Positions 44,776 through 53,155 of a stretch of 64,000 nt of DNA are shown piece by piece (positions within the stretch are counted from its first letter, which is position 1; each line of letters opens with the position of its first letter). The DNA is from Lentzea jiangxiensis (GTDB taxonomy: Bacteria; Actinomycetota; Actinomycetes; Mycobacteriales; Pseudonocardiaceae). The translations under genes and the position numbers were made by a program. Where the stretch lies: the NCBI RefSeq assembly GCF_900104175.1, contig NZ_FNIX01000002.1, positions 558,001 to 622,000 on the forward strand, written 5' to 3'. The notes under the pieces were generated by a model that had not been told where the DNA came from, did not search any database, and worked only from the letters and a program-made list of their open reading frames with translations.

Positions 44776-46362
44776 ATGGACACCTTCGCCCGCGACCACC
44801 TCCCGCCCACGGCGCTGTGGCCGACGATCGAGTTCACGACGCCGGAGCTGCGGTACCCGGACCGGCTCAACGCCGCCACCGAGCTGGTCGACGTGCCGGT
44901 GGCGCGGTTCGGCCCCGACCGGCCGGCGCTGCGCACGCCGGCGGGGGAGGTGTGGTCCTACGGCGAGCTGCTGACCCGAGCCAACCAGGTGGCCCAGGTG
45001 CTGGTCGAGGACTTCGGTCTCGGTGCGGGACAACGGGTCCTGCTGCGCTCGCCCAACAACCCCTGGACCGTGGCGGCGTGGCTCGGCGTGCTGAAGGCGG
45101 GCGGTGTCGTGGTGACGACCACGGCCGCGCTGCGGACGCGGGAGCTCGAGCCGATCGTCGAGCGCACCCGTCCGTTCCTCGCGCTGGTGGACGGGCGGTT
45201 CGCGGAGGACGTCCGAGCCCTGCCCTCGCTGACCGTCGTGGACCACGACGACCTCCGGGCGCGTGCCGCGACCAGGCCGGGGGAGTTCACCGCCGTGGAC
45301 ACCGCGGCCGACGACGTGGCGCTGCTCGCGCCCACGTCCGGCAGCACCGGCTCACCCAAGATCACCGCGCACTTCCACCGCGACGTCCTGTCCATCGACA
45401 ACACCTTCGGCCGGCACGTGCTGCGGCTGGTGCCGGACGACCTGGTGGCGTGCACGGCGCCGTTCGCCTTCACGTTCGGCCTCGGCATGCTCGTCGTGTT
45501 CCCGTTGAGAGCGGGCGCCTGCGCCCTGCTGACCGAGGCGGCCACGCCCGCCCAGGTGGCCGATCTGGTGGTGGAGCAGGAAGTCACGGTGCTCGCGACG
45601 GCACCGACCGCGTACAAGGCGATCCTGCGCGACGGCGCCGAGGAGAAGCTGCGCGGTCTGCGGGTCGCGGTGTCGGCGGGCGAGCACATCCCGCGGGACA
45701 CCTGGCAGCGGCTGCACGACCGGCTCGGGCTCCGCGTGGTCGACGGCATCGGTGCCACGGAGCTCCTGCACATCTTCATCTCCGCCGCCGGCGACGACAT
45801 CCGGCCCGGGGCGACGGGCCGGCCCGTGCCGGGCTACCGCGCCACCGTCCTCGGTCCCGGCGGGGAGGAGCTCGAACCCGGCGAGACGGGGCGGCTGGGC
45901 GTCATCGGGCCGGTCGGCTGCCGCTACCTCGACGACGCGCGGCAGGAGGACTACGTGGTCAACGGCTGGAACGTCACCGGCGACGTCTTCCACCGCGACG
46001 AGGACGGCTACTTCCACTACCACGCCCGCAGCGACCACATGATCGTGTCATCCGGGTACAACATCGGCGGGCCGGAGGTCGAGGAGGCCATCGACACGCA
46101 CCCCGACGTGCTGGAGTCGGCCGTGGTCGCCAAGCCCGACGACGAGCGCGGCTCGGTCGTGTGCGCCTTCGTCGTGCTGCGCGAGGGCGTCGAGGGCGAC
46201 GCCGCCAAGATCAGGGAGATCCAGGACCACGTGAAGCGGACCATCGCGCCGTACAAGTACCCGCGCGACGTCCGGTTCCGGACCTCGTTGCCGCGCAACG
46301 CGAGCGGCAAGCTGCAGCGCTTCGCGCTCCGCAGGATCGTCGAGGAGGAGGTGCCGCGATGA
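44776..46362 (+). CDS. Aryl-CoA ligase, 2-aminobenzoate-CoA-ligase-like
   Basis: The 528-residue ANL enzyme has the P-loop LAPTSGSTGSPKITAHFHRD, A5 GIGATELLHIFISAAGDDIRPGATG, GYFHYHARSDHMIVSSGYNI and the catalytic Lys in NASGKLQRFALRR. The pattern GSTGxPK-TxHxHRD and LHIF is that of benzoate/2-aminobenzoate-CoA ligases. It would convert anthranilate (or salicylate) to the CoA thioester. ATG 44776 has GGAAGGA seven bases upstream. It overlaps the next gene by 4 bp, so the product is probably passed directly to it. Confidence 0.88.
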   Translation: MDTFARDHLPPTALWPTIEFTTPELRYPDRLNAATELVDVPVARFGPDRPALRTPAGEVWSYGELLTRANQVAQVLVEDFGLGAGQRVLLRSPNNPWTVAAWLGVLKAGGVVVTTTAALRTRELEPIVERTRPFLALVDGRFAEDVRALPSLTVVDHDDLRARAATRPGEFTAVDTAADDVALLAPTSGSTGSPKITAHFHRDVLSIDNTFGRHVLRLVPDDLVACTAPFAFTFGLGMLVVFPLRAGACALLTEAATPAQVADLVVEQEVTVLATAPTAYKAILRDGAEEKLRGLRVAVSAGEHIPRDTWQRLHDRLGLRVVDGIGATELLHIFISAAGDDIRPGATGRPVPGYRATVLGPGGEELEPGETGRLGVIGPVGCRYLDDARQEDYVVNGWNVTGDVFHRDEDGYFHYHARSDHMIVSSGYNIGGPEVEEAIDTHPDVLESAVVAKPDDERGSVVCAFVVLREGVEGDAAKIREIQDHVKRTIAPYKYPRDVRFRTSLPRNASGKLQRFALRRIVEEEVPR

Positions 46363-48734
46363 GGATCGCCGTCGTCGGTGGTGGCCCCGGTGGCCTCTAC
46401 TTCGCCGCACTGGTGAAGCAGCTCGACCCGTTGCATGACGTGACCATCTGGGAGCGCGATGCCGCGGACGTGACGTTCGGTTTCGGCGTGGTGTTCTCCG
46501 ACGAGACGCTGGGCGGCATCGAGAACGCCGACCCGGAGTTCGCGGAGGCGATGGCGCGGAGGTTCGCGCGGTGGACGGACATCGACATCCACCACCGCGG
46601 GGAGACGCACACCGTCGGCGGGCAGGGTTTCGCCGCCCTGAGCCGCAAGGAGCTGCTCCGCCTGCTCCAGCAGCGGTGCCGCGACCTCGGCGTGGCCGTG
46701 CGCTTCTCCACGCCCGCGCCCGCCGTCGAGCTCCTGCGCTCCGAGTACGACCTCGTCGTCGGTGCGGACGGCGCCAACTCGGTGGTGCGTCAGGCGTTCG
46801 CGGACGTCTTCGGCTCCACTGCGGACCGTCGGAGCAACAGGTACATGTGGCTCGGCACGGACCTGGTCTTCGAGGCGTTCCAGTTCTTCGTCAAAGTCAC
46901 GCGGTGGGGGACCATTCAGGTCCACGGCTACCCGTACTCGGAAACCGGGTCGACGTTCATCGTCGAGATGCACGAGGACGTCTGGCGCCGCGCCGGGTTC
47001 GACACCGGTGAGGAGTTCCCGCCCGGTGTCTCGGACGACCGCGCCGTCGAGCGGATTCGCGAGCTGTTCGCGGAGGAACTGGCGGGGCACCAGCTGTTCG
47101 CGAACAACTCGAAGTGGCTCAGCTTTTCCACCGTGCGCAACGAACGCTGGCACGACGGCAACCTCGTCCTGGTCGGCGACGCCGCGCACACCGCGCACTT
47201 CTCGATCGGCTCCGGCACGAAGCTCGCGATGGAGGACTCGCTCGCCCTCGCCGCGTGCCTGCACGAGCACCCCGGCGTCGAGGCCGCGCTGACCGCCTAC
47301 GAGGCCGAGCGGCGTCCCGTCGTGGAGTCGACGCAACGCGCGGCCCAGGCGTCGCTGGAGTGGTTCGAGAACATCGGCATGTACGCGGACCAGGAGCCGA
47401 CCCGCTTCTGCTTCAACCTGCTCACGCGCTCACGCCGCATCACCTACGACAACCTCCGCACCCGCGACGCGGAGTTCGCCGACCGCGTCGACGCCGCGTT
47501 CGCCGCCTCGCAGGGCTCGGAGACCGTCGTGCCCGCGATGTTCCAGCCGTTCCGCCTGGGACAGCTGGAGCTCAAGAACCGCGTGATCGTGTCACCGATG
47601 GACATGTACTCCGCCGTGGACGGCGTGCCGGGCGACTTCCACCTGGTCCACCTCGGGTCGAAGGCGATGGGCGGCGCCGGCCTGGTGATGACCGAGATGG
47701 TCTGCGTATCCGAAGAGGGCCGCATCACGCCCGGCTGCACCGGCCTGTGGACCGACGAGCAACGCGACTCGTGGGAACGCATCGTGTCGTTCGTCCACGA
47801 GAGGAGCACCGCCCGCATCGGCCTGCAACTCGGCCACTCCGGCCGCAAGGGTTCGACGCGCCTGATGTGGGAGGGCATGGACGAGCCGCTGCCCGACGGC
47901 GGCTGGAACGTCGTCGGCCCGTCGGCCCTGCCCTACGGCCCGGGGTCGGCCGTCCCGTCCGAAGCCACCCGCGAGGACCTGGACCGGATCACCGCCGAGT
48001 TCGCCGCCGCCGCCCGCCGAGGCGCCTCGGCGGGCTTCGACCTGCTCGAACTGCACTGCGCACACGGCTACTTGCTGTCGTCGTTCCTCTCGCCGATCGC
48101 GAACCGGCGCACCGACTCCTACGGCGGCTCCCTGGCGAACCGCCTGCGCTTCCCGCTGGAAGTGTTCGACGCCGTCCGCTCGACGTGGCCGGCCGAGCGC
48201 CCGATGATCGTGCGCATCTCCGCGACCGACTGGGCCGAAGGAGGCAACACCGAACACGACGCCGTGGAGATCGCCAAAGCTTTCATCGCCCACGGCGCCG
48301 ACGCGATCGACGTCTCGTCCGGCCAGGTCACCGCCGAAGAACGCCCGGCCTACGGCCGCTCGTACCAAACCCCGTTCGCCGACCGGATCCGCCACGAGGT
48401 GGCCGCCGCCACCGGCACGGCCGTGATCGCCGTCGGCGCCATCGCCTCCTACGACGACGTCAACTCGATCCTGCTCGCGGGCCGCGCCGACCTGTGCGCC
48501 CTCGGCCGCACCCACCTCTACGACCCGCACTGGACCCTGCACGCCGCCGCCGACCAGGACCACCGCGGCCCCGGCGCGGACTGGCCGGTCCAGTACCGGG
48601 CCGGCAGCCGCAAACCGCCGGCCTCGCGCACCGACGCGGTCCGGCCGCGACTGTCGCTGTTGCGGGCGGACCCGCCGGATCGGGCCGTGCACCTGCGGTG
48701 GAGGCCGCACCGCGAACCGGCGGCCCTCGGGTAG
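46359..48734 (+). CDS. Fused FAD monooxygenase - old yellow enzyme, 2-aminobenzoyl-CoA monooxygenase/reductase-like
   Basis: This 791-residue fusion has an N-terminal FAD-aromatic-hydroxylase domain (IAVVGGGPGGLYFAALVKQLDP; VGADGANSVVR; LVGDAAHTAHFSIGSGTKLAMEDS) to about residue 380. A C-terminal NADH:flavin oxidoreductase barrel follows (MFQPFRLGQLELKNRVIVSPM; ELHCAHGYLLSSFLSPIANRRTD-type segment). In Azoarcus evansii this architecture hydroxylates and reduces 2-aminobenzoyl-CoA to an alicyclic enamine-CoA; databases also call such fusions salicylyl-CoA 5-hydroxylase/oxidoreductase. The adjacent ligase and RidA favour the aminobenzoate role. The last about 60 residues are Arg/Pro-rich and not obviously conserved. 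Confidence 0.9.
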   Translation: MRIAVVGGGPGGLYFAALVKQLDPLHDVTIWERDAADVTFGFGVVFSDETLGGIENADPEFAEAMARRFARWTDIDIHHRGETHTVGGQGFAALSRKELLRLLQQRCRDLGVAVRFSTPAPAVELLRSEYDLVVGADGANSVVRQAFADVFGSTADRRSNRYMWLGTDLVFEAFQFFVKVTRWGTIQVHGYPYSETGSTFIVEMHEDVWRRAGFDTGEEFPPGVSDDRAVERIRELFAEELAGHQLFANNSKWLSFSTVRNERWHDGNLVLVGDAAHTAHFSIGSGTKLAMEDSLALAACLHEHPGVEAALTAYEAERRPVVESTQRAAQASLEWFENIGMYADQEPTRFCFNLLTRSRRITYDNLRTRDAEFADRVDAAFAASQGSETVVPAMFQPFRLGQLELKNRVIVSPMDMYSAVDGVPGDFHLVHLGSKAMGGAGLVMTEMVCVSEEGRITPGCTGLWTDEQRDSWERIVSFVHERSTARIGLQLGHSGRKGSTRLMWEGMDEPLPDGGWNVVGPSALPYGPGSAVPSEATREDLDRITAEFAAAARRGASAGFDLLELHCAHGYLLSSFLSPIANRRTDSYGGSLANRLRFPLEVFDAVRSTWPAERPMIVRISATDWAEGGNTEHDAVEIAKAFIAHGADAIDVSSGQVTAEERPAYGRSYQTPFADRIRHEVAAATGTAVIAVGAIASYDDVNSILLAGRADLCALGRTHLYDPHWTLHAAADQDHRGPGADWPVQYRAGSRKPPASRTDAVRPRLSLLRADPPDRAVHLRWRPHREPAALG

Positions 48735-48778
48735 GGGTGTTGGGGCTGGCGGCGAAGAGCGGTCGGCAGAGGATGGCT

Positions 48779-48798
48779 GCTCAAGTGGCCGCTTGAGC
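48779..48798 (+). terminator. Weak terminator-like hairpin after the aryl-CoA operon
   Basis: Inverted repeat GCTCAAG-TGGCCG-CTTGAGC (7-bp arms, 6-base loop), 45 bases after the stop codon, followed by GCGGCCGC. No T tract. Confidence 0.4.
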
Positions 48799-49018
48799 GG
48801 CCGCTCGGGTGGTGGCGTCGCAGGCAGCGTGTGGGGCGTGGCGGCGAAGGGCGGGTCAGGGCTGGCACGGAGCGGTGATGTGCGCGTGCGGGGCGGGCCT
48901 TCGGTGCGTGTGCGGACGTGGTGGGTGGTACGGGCTGGCGTTGGCGCGTGGTCCGCGGGCCACGGCGGGTCCCACTCCCAGTTCCGAAGCGGGTGCTGAT
49001 GACCTGGGCCGCCCAACA

Positions 49019-49046
49019 CTTGTAGGAATGTTGACATTCCTACAAG
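49019..49046. repeat. Perfect 12-bp inverted repeat (orphan operator or terminator)
   Basis: Arms CTTGTAGGAATG and CATTCCTACAAG with a 4-base TTGA centre. The stem is far more AT-rich than its surroundings, there is no T tract, and it is about 183 bp from the nearest start codon. This looks more like a regulator binding site than a terminator; the cognate protein is unknown. Confidence 0.7.
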
Positions 49047-49186
49047 CGGGCTGCTCGCACCTCGACCGACCGTCGCGTCACAGAAGCTGAGGCGCTCACC
49101 GCTGATACACCTCAGCGCCGATACCCCTCCGCGCTTCCCAAGCGGTCCACCTGCCAGCAGCTCAACTCAGACGCTGATGTAATCTG

Positions 49187-49201
49187 GATGATGTCATCAT
49201 C
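49187..49201. promoter_or_regulatory. Candidate TetR operator upstream of 49229 gene
   Basis: Dyad GATGAT-GTC-ATCATC, 27 bp before the TetR ATG and immediately preceded by more AT-rich promoter-like sequence. Autoregulation by the downstream TetR protein is likely. Confidence 0.55.
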
Positions 49202-49228
49202 TGAAATCGGCGTCCGAGAGGAGCGGTC

Positions 49229-50296
49229 ATGGTCCGGCTGACCAGAGCGCAGCAGCAGGCGCGCACGCGTGCCGCTGTGCTGGCCGCGGCGAGGGAGGAG
49301 TTCGCCGAGCGCGGTTTCGTGCAGGCGAAGGTCGACCGGATCGCCGAGCGGGCTGAACTCACGCGAGGGGCGGTGTACTCCAACTTCCCGAGCAAGCGCG
49401 CGCTGTACCTGGCGGTGCTGATCGACCTGATCGAGAGGTCGGCGGAGGGGGAGCCACGGGCGACGGTCTCGCCGTCGTCGCGGCTGGACGCGCTGGGTGT
49501 GTTCGCCAGGGTGTGGCTGGAGCGGTTGCCGCTCACCACCGGCACGTTGTCCGGCGGGCGGCTGCAGTTGCGGTCGCTCGACGGCGTTCTCGACGACGAG
49601 CACGGGCCCGCCGTGCTCGCGCAGGTGGCGCGGCTGGAGGCGTTGTTGCTGGCCGTCGGGCTCGAGCGGGGTGCGCCGTACCGGCACGTGCGGCTGGCCG
49701 AGCTGGCGCTGACGCTGCTCGACGGTGCCGGCCACCGGGCGGAGACGGCGCCGGGCTTCGGTGACCCGTTCGACGTGGCGCTCGCGTGCCGGCACCTGGC
49801 CACCATCGACCTCACGGACACGTGGTCGCCGCCGCACCTGCCGTACGTCGCCCCGGCGCGCACGTGCAGCGAGGAGTGGACCGCTCCCACGGGGCTCGTC
49901 GACCAGATCAGCGGCGTCGAGGTCGACTTCGACGACGGGCTCGTCGTCGTGCTCGGTGCGAACCGGCTCGGTGCAGCCGAAGAGGGCGTCAGGTCCGGCA
50001 AGCGGGTCACGCTCGTGGTCGTGACGAGCGATCCGGAGGAGACCGGCCGCCTCGTGCGCCTCAAGGTGACCGACGCCGTGAGCTGCCTGCGGAGGGTGTT
50101 CGCCGCCGAGGCCTTCGCCCGGGTCCGCCTGGTGCTCGACGACGAGGCGGTGGTCGCGGCGGCCCTCGGGATCGCCGGCGCCGGTGACGACACCGAAGCC
50201 GCGGTCGAGGTTCGGAACGGTGCCGTCACCGCTCGGGCGCTGGGCCGGGGCGCGGCGCACGCGGTGGGTGTGCGCAGGCGGGAGGCCATGCCGTGA
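49229..50296 (+). CDS. Large TetR-family regulator heading the ppdK operon
   Basis: The 355-residue protein has a TetR helix-turn-helix (REEFAERGFVQAKVDRIAERAELTRGAVYSNFPSKRALYLAVL) but is about 150 residues longer than usual. The extra C-terminal part begins near WSPPHLPYVAPARTCSEEW and contains alternating strands and helices (VEVDFDDGLVVVLGANRLG, VVVTSDPEETGRLVRLKVTD), a possible separate ligand or nucleotide-binding module not recognised here. ATG 49229 follows GAGAGGAG. Its stop overlaps the next gene (GTGA). It likely regulates this operon through the dyad at 49187. Confidence 0.83.
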   Translation: MVRLTRAQQQARTRAAVLAAAREEFAERGFVQAKVDRIAERAELTRGAVYSNFPSKRALYLAVLIDLIERSAEGEPRATVSPSSRLDALGVFARVWLERLPLTTGTLSGGRLQLRSLDGVLDDEHGPAVLAQVARLEALLLAVGLERGAPYRHVRLAELALTLLDGAGHRAETAPGFGDPFDVALACRHLATIDLTDTWSPPHLPYVAPARTCSEEWTAPTGLVDQISGVEVDFDDGLVVVLGANRLGAAEEGVRSGKRVTLVVVTSDPEETGRLVRLKVTDAVSCLRRVFAAEAFARVRLVLDDEAVVAAALGIAGAGDDTEAAVEVRNGAVTARALGRGAAHAVGVRRREAMP

Positions 50297-50889
50297 GCCA
50301 CGACCTGCTGGTGTTGCACGCCTTGCGCTGCGTGGGCGCGGCCGGGCTGGCGCGCGTCGCGTCGTTCACGGGGCTGTCCGAGGCCGAGGTGGAGTCCGAG
50401 CTGATCGACCTGGCCGTCGCCGGTCTCGTCACACACCACCGGGAGTTCGGCGGCTGGGCGCTCACCGCGTCCGGGAAGGCTGCCGACCTCGAACGGACCA
50501 CCGCCGAGCTGGACGCCGCCGGCACGCGCCGGGAGCTCGCGGAGGCGTTCGACCAGTTCCTCGTGCTCAACCCGGAGCTGCTCGACCTGTGCACGGCGTG
50601 GCAGATCCGGTCCACCGACGGCACCGTCAACGACCACGGCGACGCCACCTACGACGCCCGCGTCCTCGGGCTCTTCGAGGACTTCCACGGTCGTGCGGTG
50701 AAGGTCATCGCGGCGCTGTCCACCGCCTTGCCCCGCTTCGCGCGCTACGAGGACAGGCTCGCGCAGGCCCTCGGCCGGGCGCGGGCCGGGGAGCTCGGGT
50801 ACGTGGCCGACGAGATCGGGTCGTTCCACGCCGTGTGGGCCGAGCTGCACGAGGACCTGCTGGCCACTCTCGGGATCCAGCGGTGGTGA
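50293..50889 (+). CDS. Rv1126c-like winged-helix protein linked to PpdK
   Basis: The 198-residue protein starts with a MarR-like winged helix (LLVLHALRCVGAAGLARVASFTGLSEAEVESELIDLAVAGLVTHH), followed by a helical region ending HAVWAELHEDLLATLGI. It resembles M. tuberculosis Rv1126c, which is next to the truncated ppdK (Rv1127c). Together they may regulate or modify PpdK; the function is not established. Both ends overlap neighbours by 4 bp, so the three genes are tightly coupled. Confidence 0.8.
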   Translation: MSHDLLVLHALRCVGAAGLARVASFTGLSEAEVESELIDLAVAGLVTHHREFGGWALTASGKAADLERTTAELDAAGTRRELAEAFDQFLVLNPELLDLCTAWQIRSTDGTVNDHGDATYDARVLGLFEDFHGRAVKVIAALSTALPRFARYEDRLAQALGRARAGELGYVADEIGSFHAVWAELHEDLLATLGIQRW

Positions 50890-52229
50890 GCCACGACGCG
50901 CCGCGGTGGGTGAGGCGGCTGTCCGCCGACCTCGACGAACCGCCCGAGGTGATCGGCGGCAAGGCGCACGGGCTCGTCGTGCTGCACCGGCTCGGGCTGC
51001 CGGTACCCGCCGGGTTCGTCGTCACCACGGCGGCGTGCCGGGCGTTCCTGCGCGACGGCCGGCTGCCGGACGGGCTCCGCGACGAACTCGCCGCCGCGAC
51101 GCTGCCGCCGGTGGTGTCGGTCAGGTCCGGGGCGGCGGTGTCGATGCCCGGCATGATGGACACGGTCCTCAACCTGCGCCCGGCTCCCGACGCGCTCGAG
51201 GACGCGCTGAAGGCGGTGTTCTCCTCGTGGAACACACCCAGGGCACGCACCTACCGCACCCTGAACGGCATCCCGCACGACCTCGGCACCGCCGTGGTGG
51301 TGCAGCAGATGGTGTTCGGCGACCGGGACGAGCGCAGCGGCTCCGGTGTCGCGTTCAGCCGGGACCCGAACACCGGCGAGAACGTGCCGTCCGGTGAGGT
51401 CCTCTTCGGACAGCAGGGCGACGCCGTCGTCTCCGGCCGGTCGCTGACGCTGCCGCTGGAGGCGCTGGCCGAACGAGAACCGTTGGTGTGGCGGGCTTTG
51501 CGCGACGCGTTCGGCAGGATCGAGGAGCACTACCGCGACGCCTGCTACGTCGAGTTCACCTTCGAGTCGGGTGTGCTGTGGCTGTTGCAGGTGCGGCGGG
51601 GCAGGTTCGGCGGGGCCGCCGCCGTGCGCGTCGCCACCGACCTCGCCGACGAAGGCGCGATCGAGCGGGAAGAAGCACTGCTGCGGGTGTCGGCGCAGCA
51701 CCTCGCGCACGTCCGCACGCCCCGGATCGCACCCGGTGCGGAGGTCCTCGCCCGCGGCCTGGGCGTGTGTCCCGGCGTGGCGGCCGGGCGGGTGGCGCTC
51801 ACGGCCGACGCGGCGGTGCGGATGGCCGCGGACGAGCCGGTGGTGCTGGTGCGGCCCGAGACGTCACCCGAGGACATCCGCGGGCTGGCGGCGGCGACCG
51901 GCATCGTCACGGCGCGGGGTGGGCCCGCCAGCCACGCCGCTGTGGTCGCGCGGTCGATGGGCAAACCCGCTGTCGTGGGGGTCACCGACCTCGTCGTCGG
52001 CGCCCACTCGGTCTCCGTGCGGGGGCACGAGGTCGGCGCCGGCGCGGTCATCGGCCTCGACGGGACAGGTGGTGAGGTCGTCCTCGGCACGCCGCGCGTG
52101 GTCACGGGTGCGGCGGACGCGCACCTGGGCCGCCTGCTGGAGTGGGCGGACCAGGTGTCCGGTGACCGCTCGGAGCGCGACGAGGCCGCGCGGCTCGAAG
52201 CAGCACACGCGGTGCTCCACCGGCGATGA
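50886..52229 (+). CDS. ppdK: Truncated pyruvate phosphate dikinase (PpdK, Rv1127c-like)
   Basis: The 447-residue protein has the nucleotide-binding domain of PPDK (GGKAHGLVVLHRLGLPVPAGFV; VSVRSGAAVSMPGMMDTVLNL; TAVVVQQMVFGD; SGVAFSRDPNTGE) and the phosphohistidine swivel domain (ARGGPASHAAVVARSMGKPAVVG, His at about 350). The C-terminal PEP-binding barrel of full PPDK (about 880 aa) is absent. M. tuberculosis Rv1127c is truncated the same way and was linked to propionyl-CoA/cholesterol-related metabolism. It may need a partner or catalyse a partial phosphotransfer. GTG 50886 overlaps the previous stop. Confidence 0.87.
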   Translation: MSHDAPRWVRRLSADLDEPPEVIGGKAHGLVVLHRLGLPVPAGFVVTTAACRAFLRDGRLPDGLRDELAAATLPPVVSVRSGAAVSMPGMMDTVLNLRPAPDALEDALKAVFSSWNTPRARTYRTLNGIPHDLGTAVVVQQMVFGDRDERSGSGVAFSRDPNTGENVPSGEVLFGQQGDAVVSGRSLTLPLEALAEREPLVWRALRDAFGRIEEHYRDACYVEFTFESGVLWLLQVRRGRFGGAAAVRVATDLADEGAIEREEALLRVSAQHLAHVRTPRIAPGAEVLARGLGVCPGVAAGRVALTADAAVRMAADEPVVLVRPETSPEDIRGLAAATGIVTARGGPASHAAVVARSMGKPAVVGVTDLVVGAHSVSVRGHEVGAGAVIGLDGTGGEVVLGTPRVVTGAADAHLGRLLEWADQVSGDRSERDEAARLEAAHAVLHRR

Positions 52230-52232
52230 CAC

Positions 52233-53066
52233 CTAGGCCTTGGACCGCAGCGCCTCGACGTCCTCGCGCAGCCTCCGGACCTCGGTGAGGATCTCCATCG
52301 TCGCGGCCATCTCCTCGCGGTCGTGCTCGGCGTGCTCCTCGGCCATCTGCGTCTGCATGGCGCTGACGGCGACCGCGATGAACAGGTTGAGCACGGTGAA
52401 CGTCGTGACGGCGAGGTAGCCGACGAAGAAGATCCACGCGAACGGCTTCTCGGCCATGACGTGCCGGGCGACCTCCGACCACGCCTCGCCGGTCATGACC
52501 TGGAAGAGCGTGAACAGCGAGTCGCCCAGGTCGCCGAAGTACCCGGGCGCGACACCGCTGAACAGCTTGGTGGCGATCACCGAGGACACGTAGAGCACCA
52601 GCGCCAGCAGCGCGGTGATGGACGCCATGCCCGGCAAGGCGGTCAGCAGCGCGGACACCACCCGGCGCATGCTCGGCACGACGGACACCAGGCGCAGGAC
52701 CCGCAGCACCCGCAGGGCGCGCAGCACCGAGAACATCCCCGACGCCGGGAGCAGCGTGACGCCCACGACGATCGTGTCGAACCAGTTCCACGGGTCGCGG
52801 AAGAAGTCCCTGCCGCAGGCGCCGAACCGCAGTGCCAGCTCGACCACGAACACGGTCAGCGCCAAGCGGTCGACGAGGTGCAGCACGTCCCCGTACGACG
52901 CCATCAGCTCCGGCGAGGTCTCGGCGCCGAGCGTCACCGCGTTGACCAGGATCACCGCCGTGATCACCTTGGTGAACCAGGGGGCGTCCACCAGGACGCG
53001 CAGCCGACCACTCGGGATCAACGGGAACTCCTGGCGCGGCGAGAAGGCGGAGCGGACGAAGATCAA
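52233..53066 (-). CDS. Bacterial voltage-gated cation channel (NaChBac-like)
   Basis: The 277-residue ion channel has six transmembrane segments. S4 is LRALRVLRVLRLVSVVPSMRR with Arg every third residue, and the pore loop is LFTLFQVMTGEAWSEVARHV with filter TGEAWS. S6 contains TFTVLNLFIAVAVSAM, and a C-terminal coiled coil follows (EEMAATMEILTEVRRLREDVEAL). Classical NavAb-type filters are TLESW, so Gly-Glu-Ala here resembles the Cav domain-II TGEDW pattern. Four subunits should form one channel. Start TTG 53066 is a best guess; no ATG or GTG gives a complete S1. It converges with ppdK with a 3-bp gap. Confidence 0.85.
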   Translation of the reverse strand: MIFVRSAFSPRQEFPLIPSGRLRVLVDAPWFTKVITAVILVNAVTLGAETSPELMASYGDVLHLVDRLALTVFVVELALRFGACGRDFFRDPWNWFDTIVVGVTLLPASGMFSVLRALRVLRVLRLVSVVPSMRRVVSALLTALPGMASITALLALVLYVSSVIATKLFSGVAPGYFGDLGDSLFTLFQVMTGEAWSEVARHVMAEKPFAWIFFVGYLAVTTFTVLNLFIAVAVSAMQTQMAEEHAEHDREEMAATMEILTEVRRLREDVEALRSKA

Positions 53067-53155
53067 CCTATCGAGTGACCTCCGTCGCCGGTCGCTTCGC
53101 CCGTTCGGACGCTGCCCGCGCCGGTGACCTCCGCACGCGGGCTCCGGCCGGCGCG

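Larger units (their letters stand above)
48735..49228. other. Intergenic stretch of about 490 bp without a recognised gene
   Basis: Short frames here are Arg/Gly-rich and not protein-like. The gap holds a small stem-loop just after the fusion gene, a strikingly AT-rich perfect palindrome at 49019-49046, and a dyad just upstream of the TetR gene. No promoter for a lost gene, tRNA or insertion sequence end was seen. Confidence 0.6.

Noticed and set aside
48793..49090. Two Gly/Arg-rich small frames in the gap after the aryl-CoA operon
   Set aside because: Low complexity, no ribosome site and no motif.
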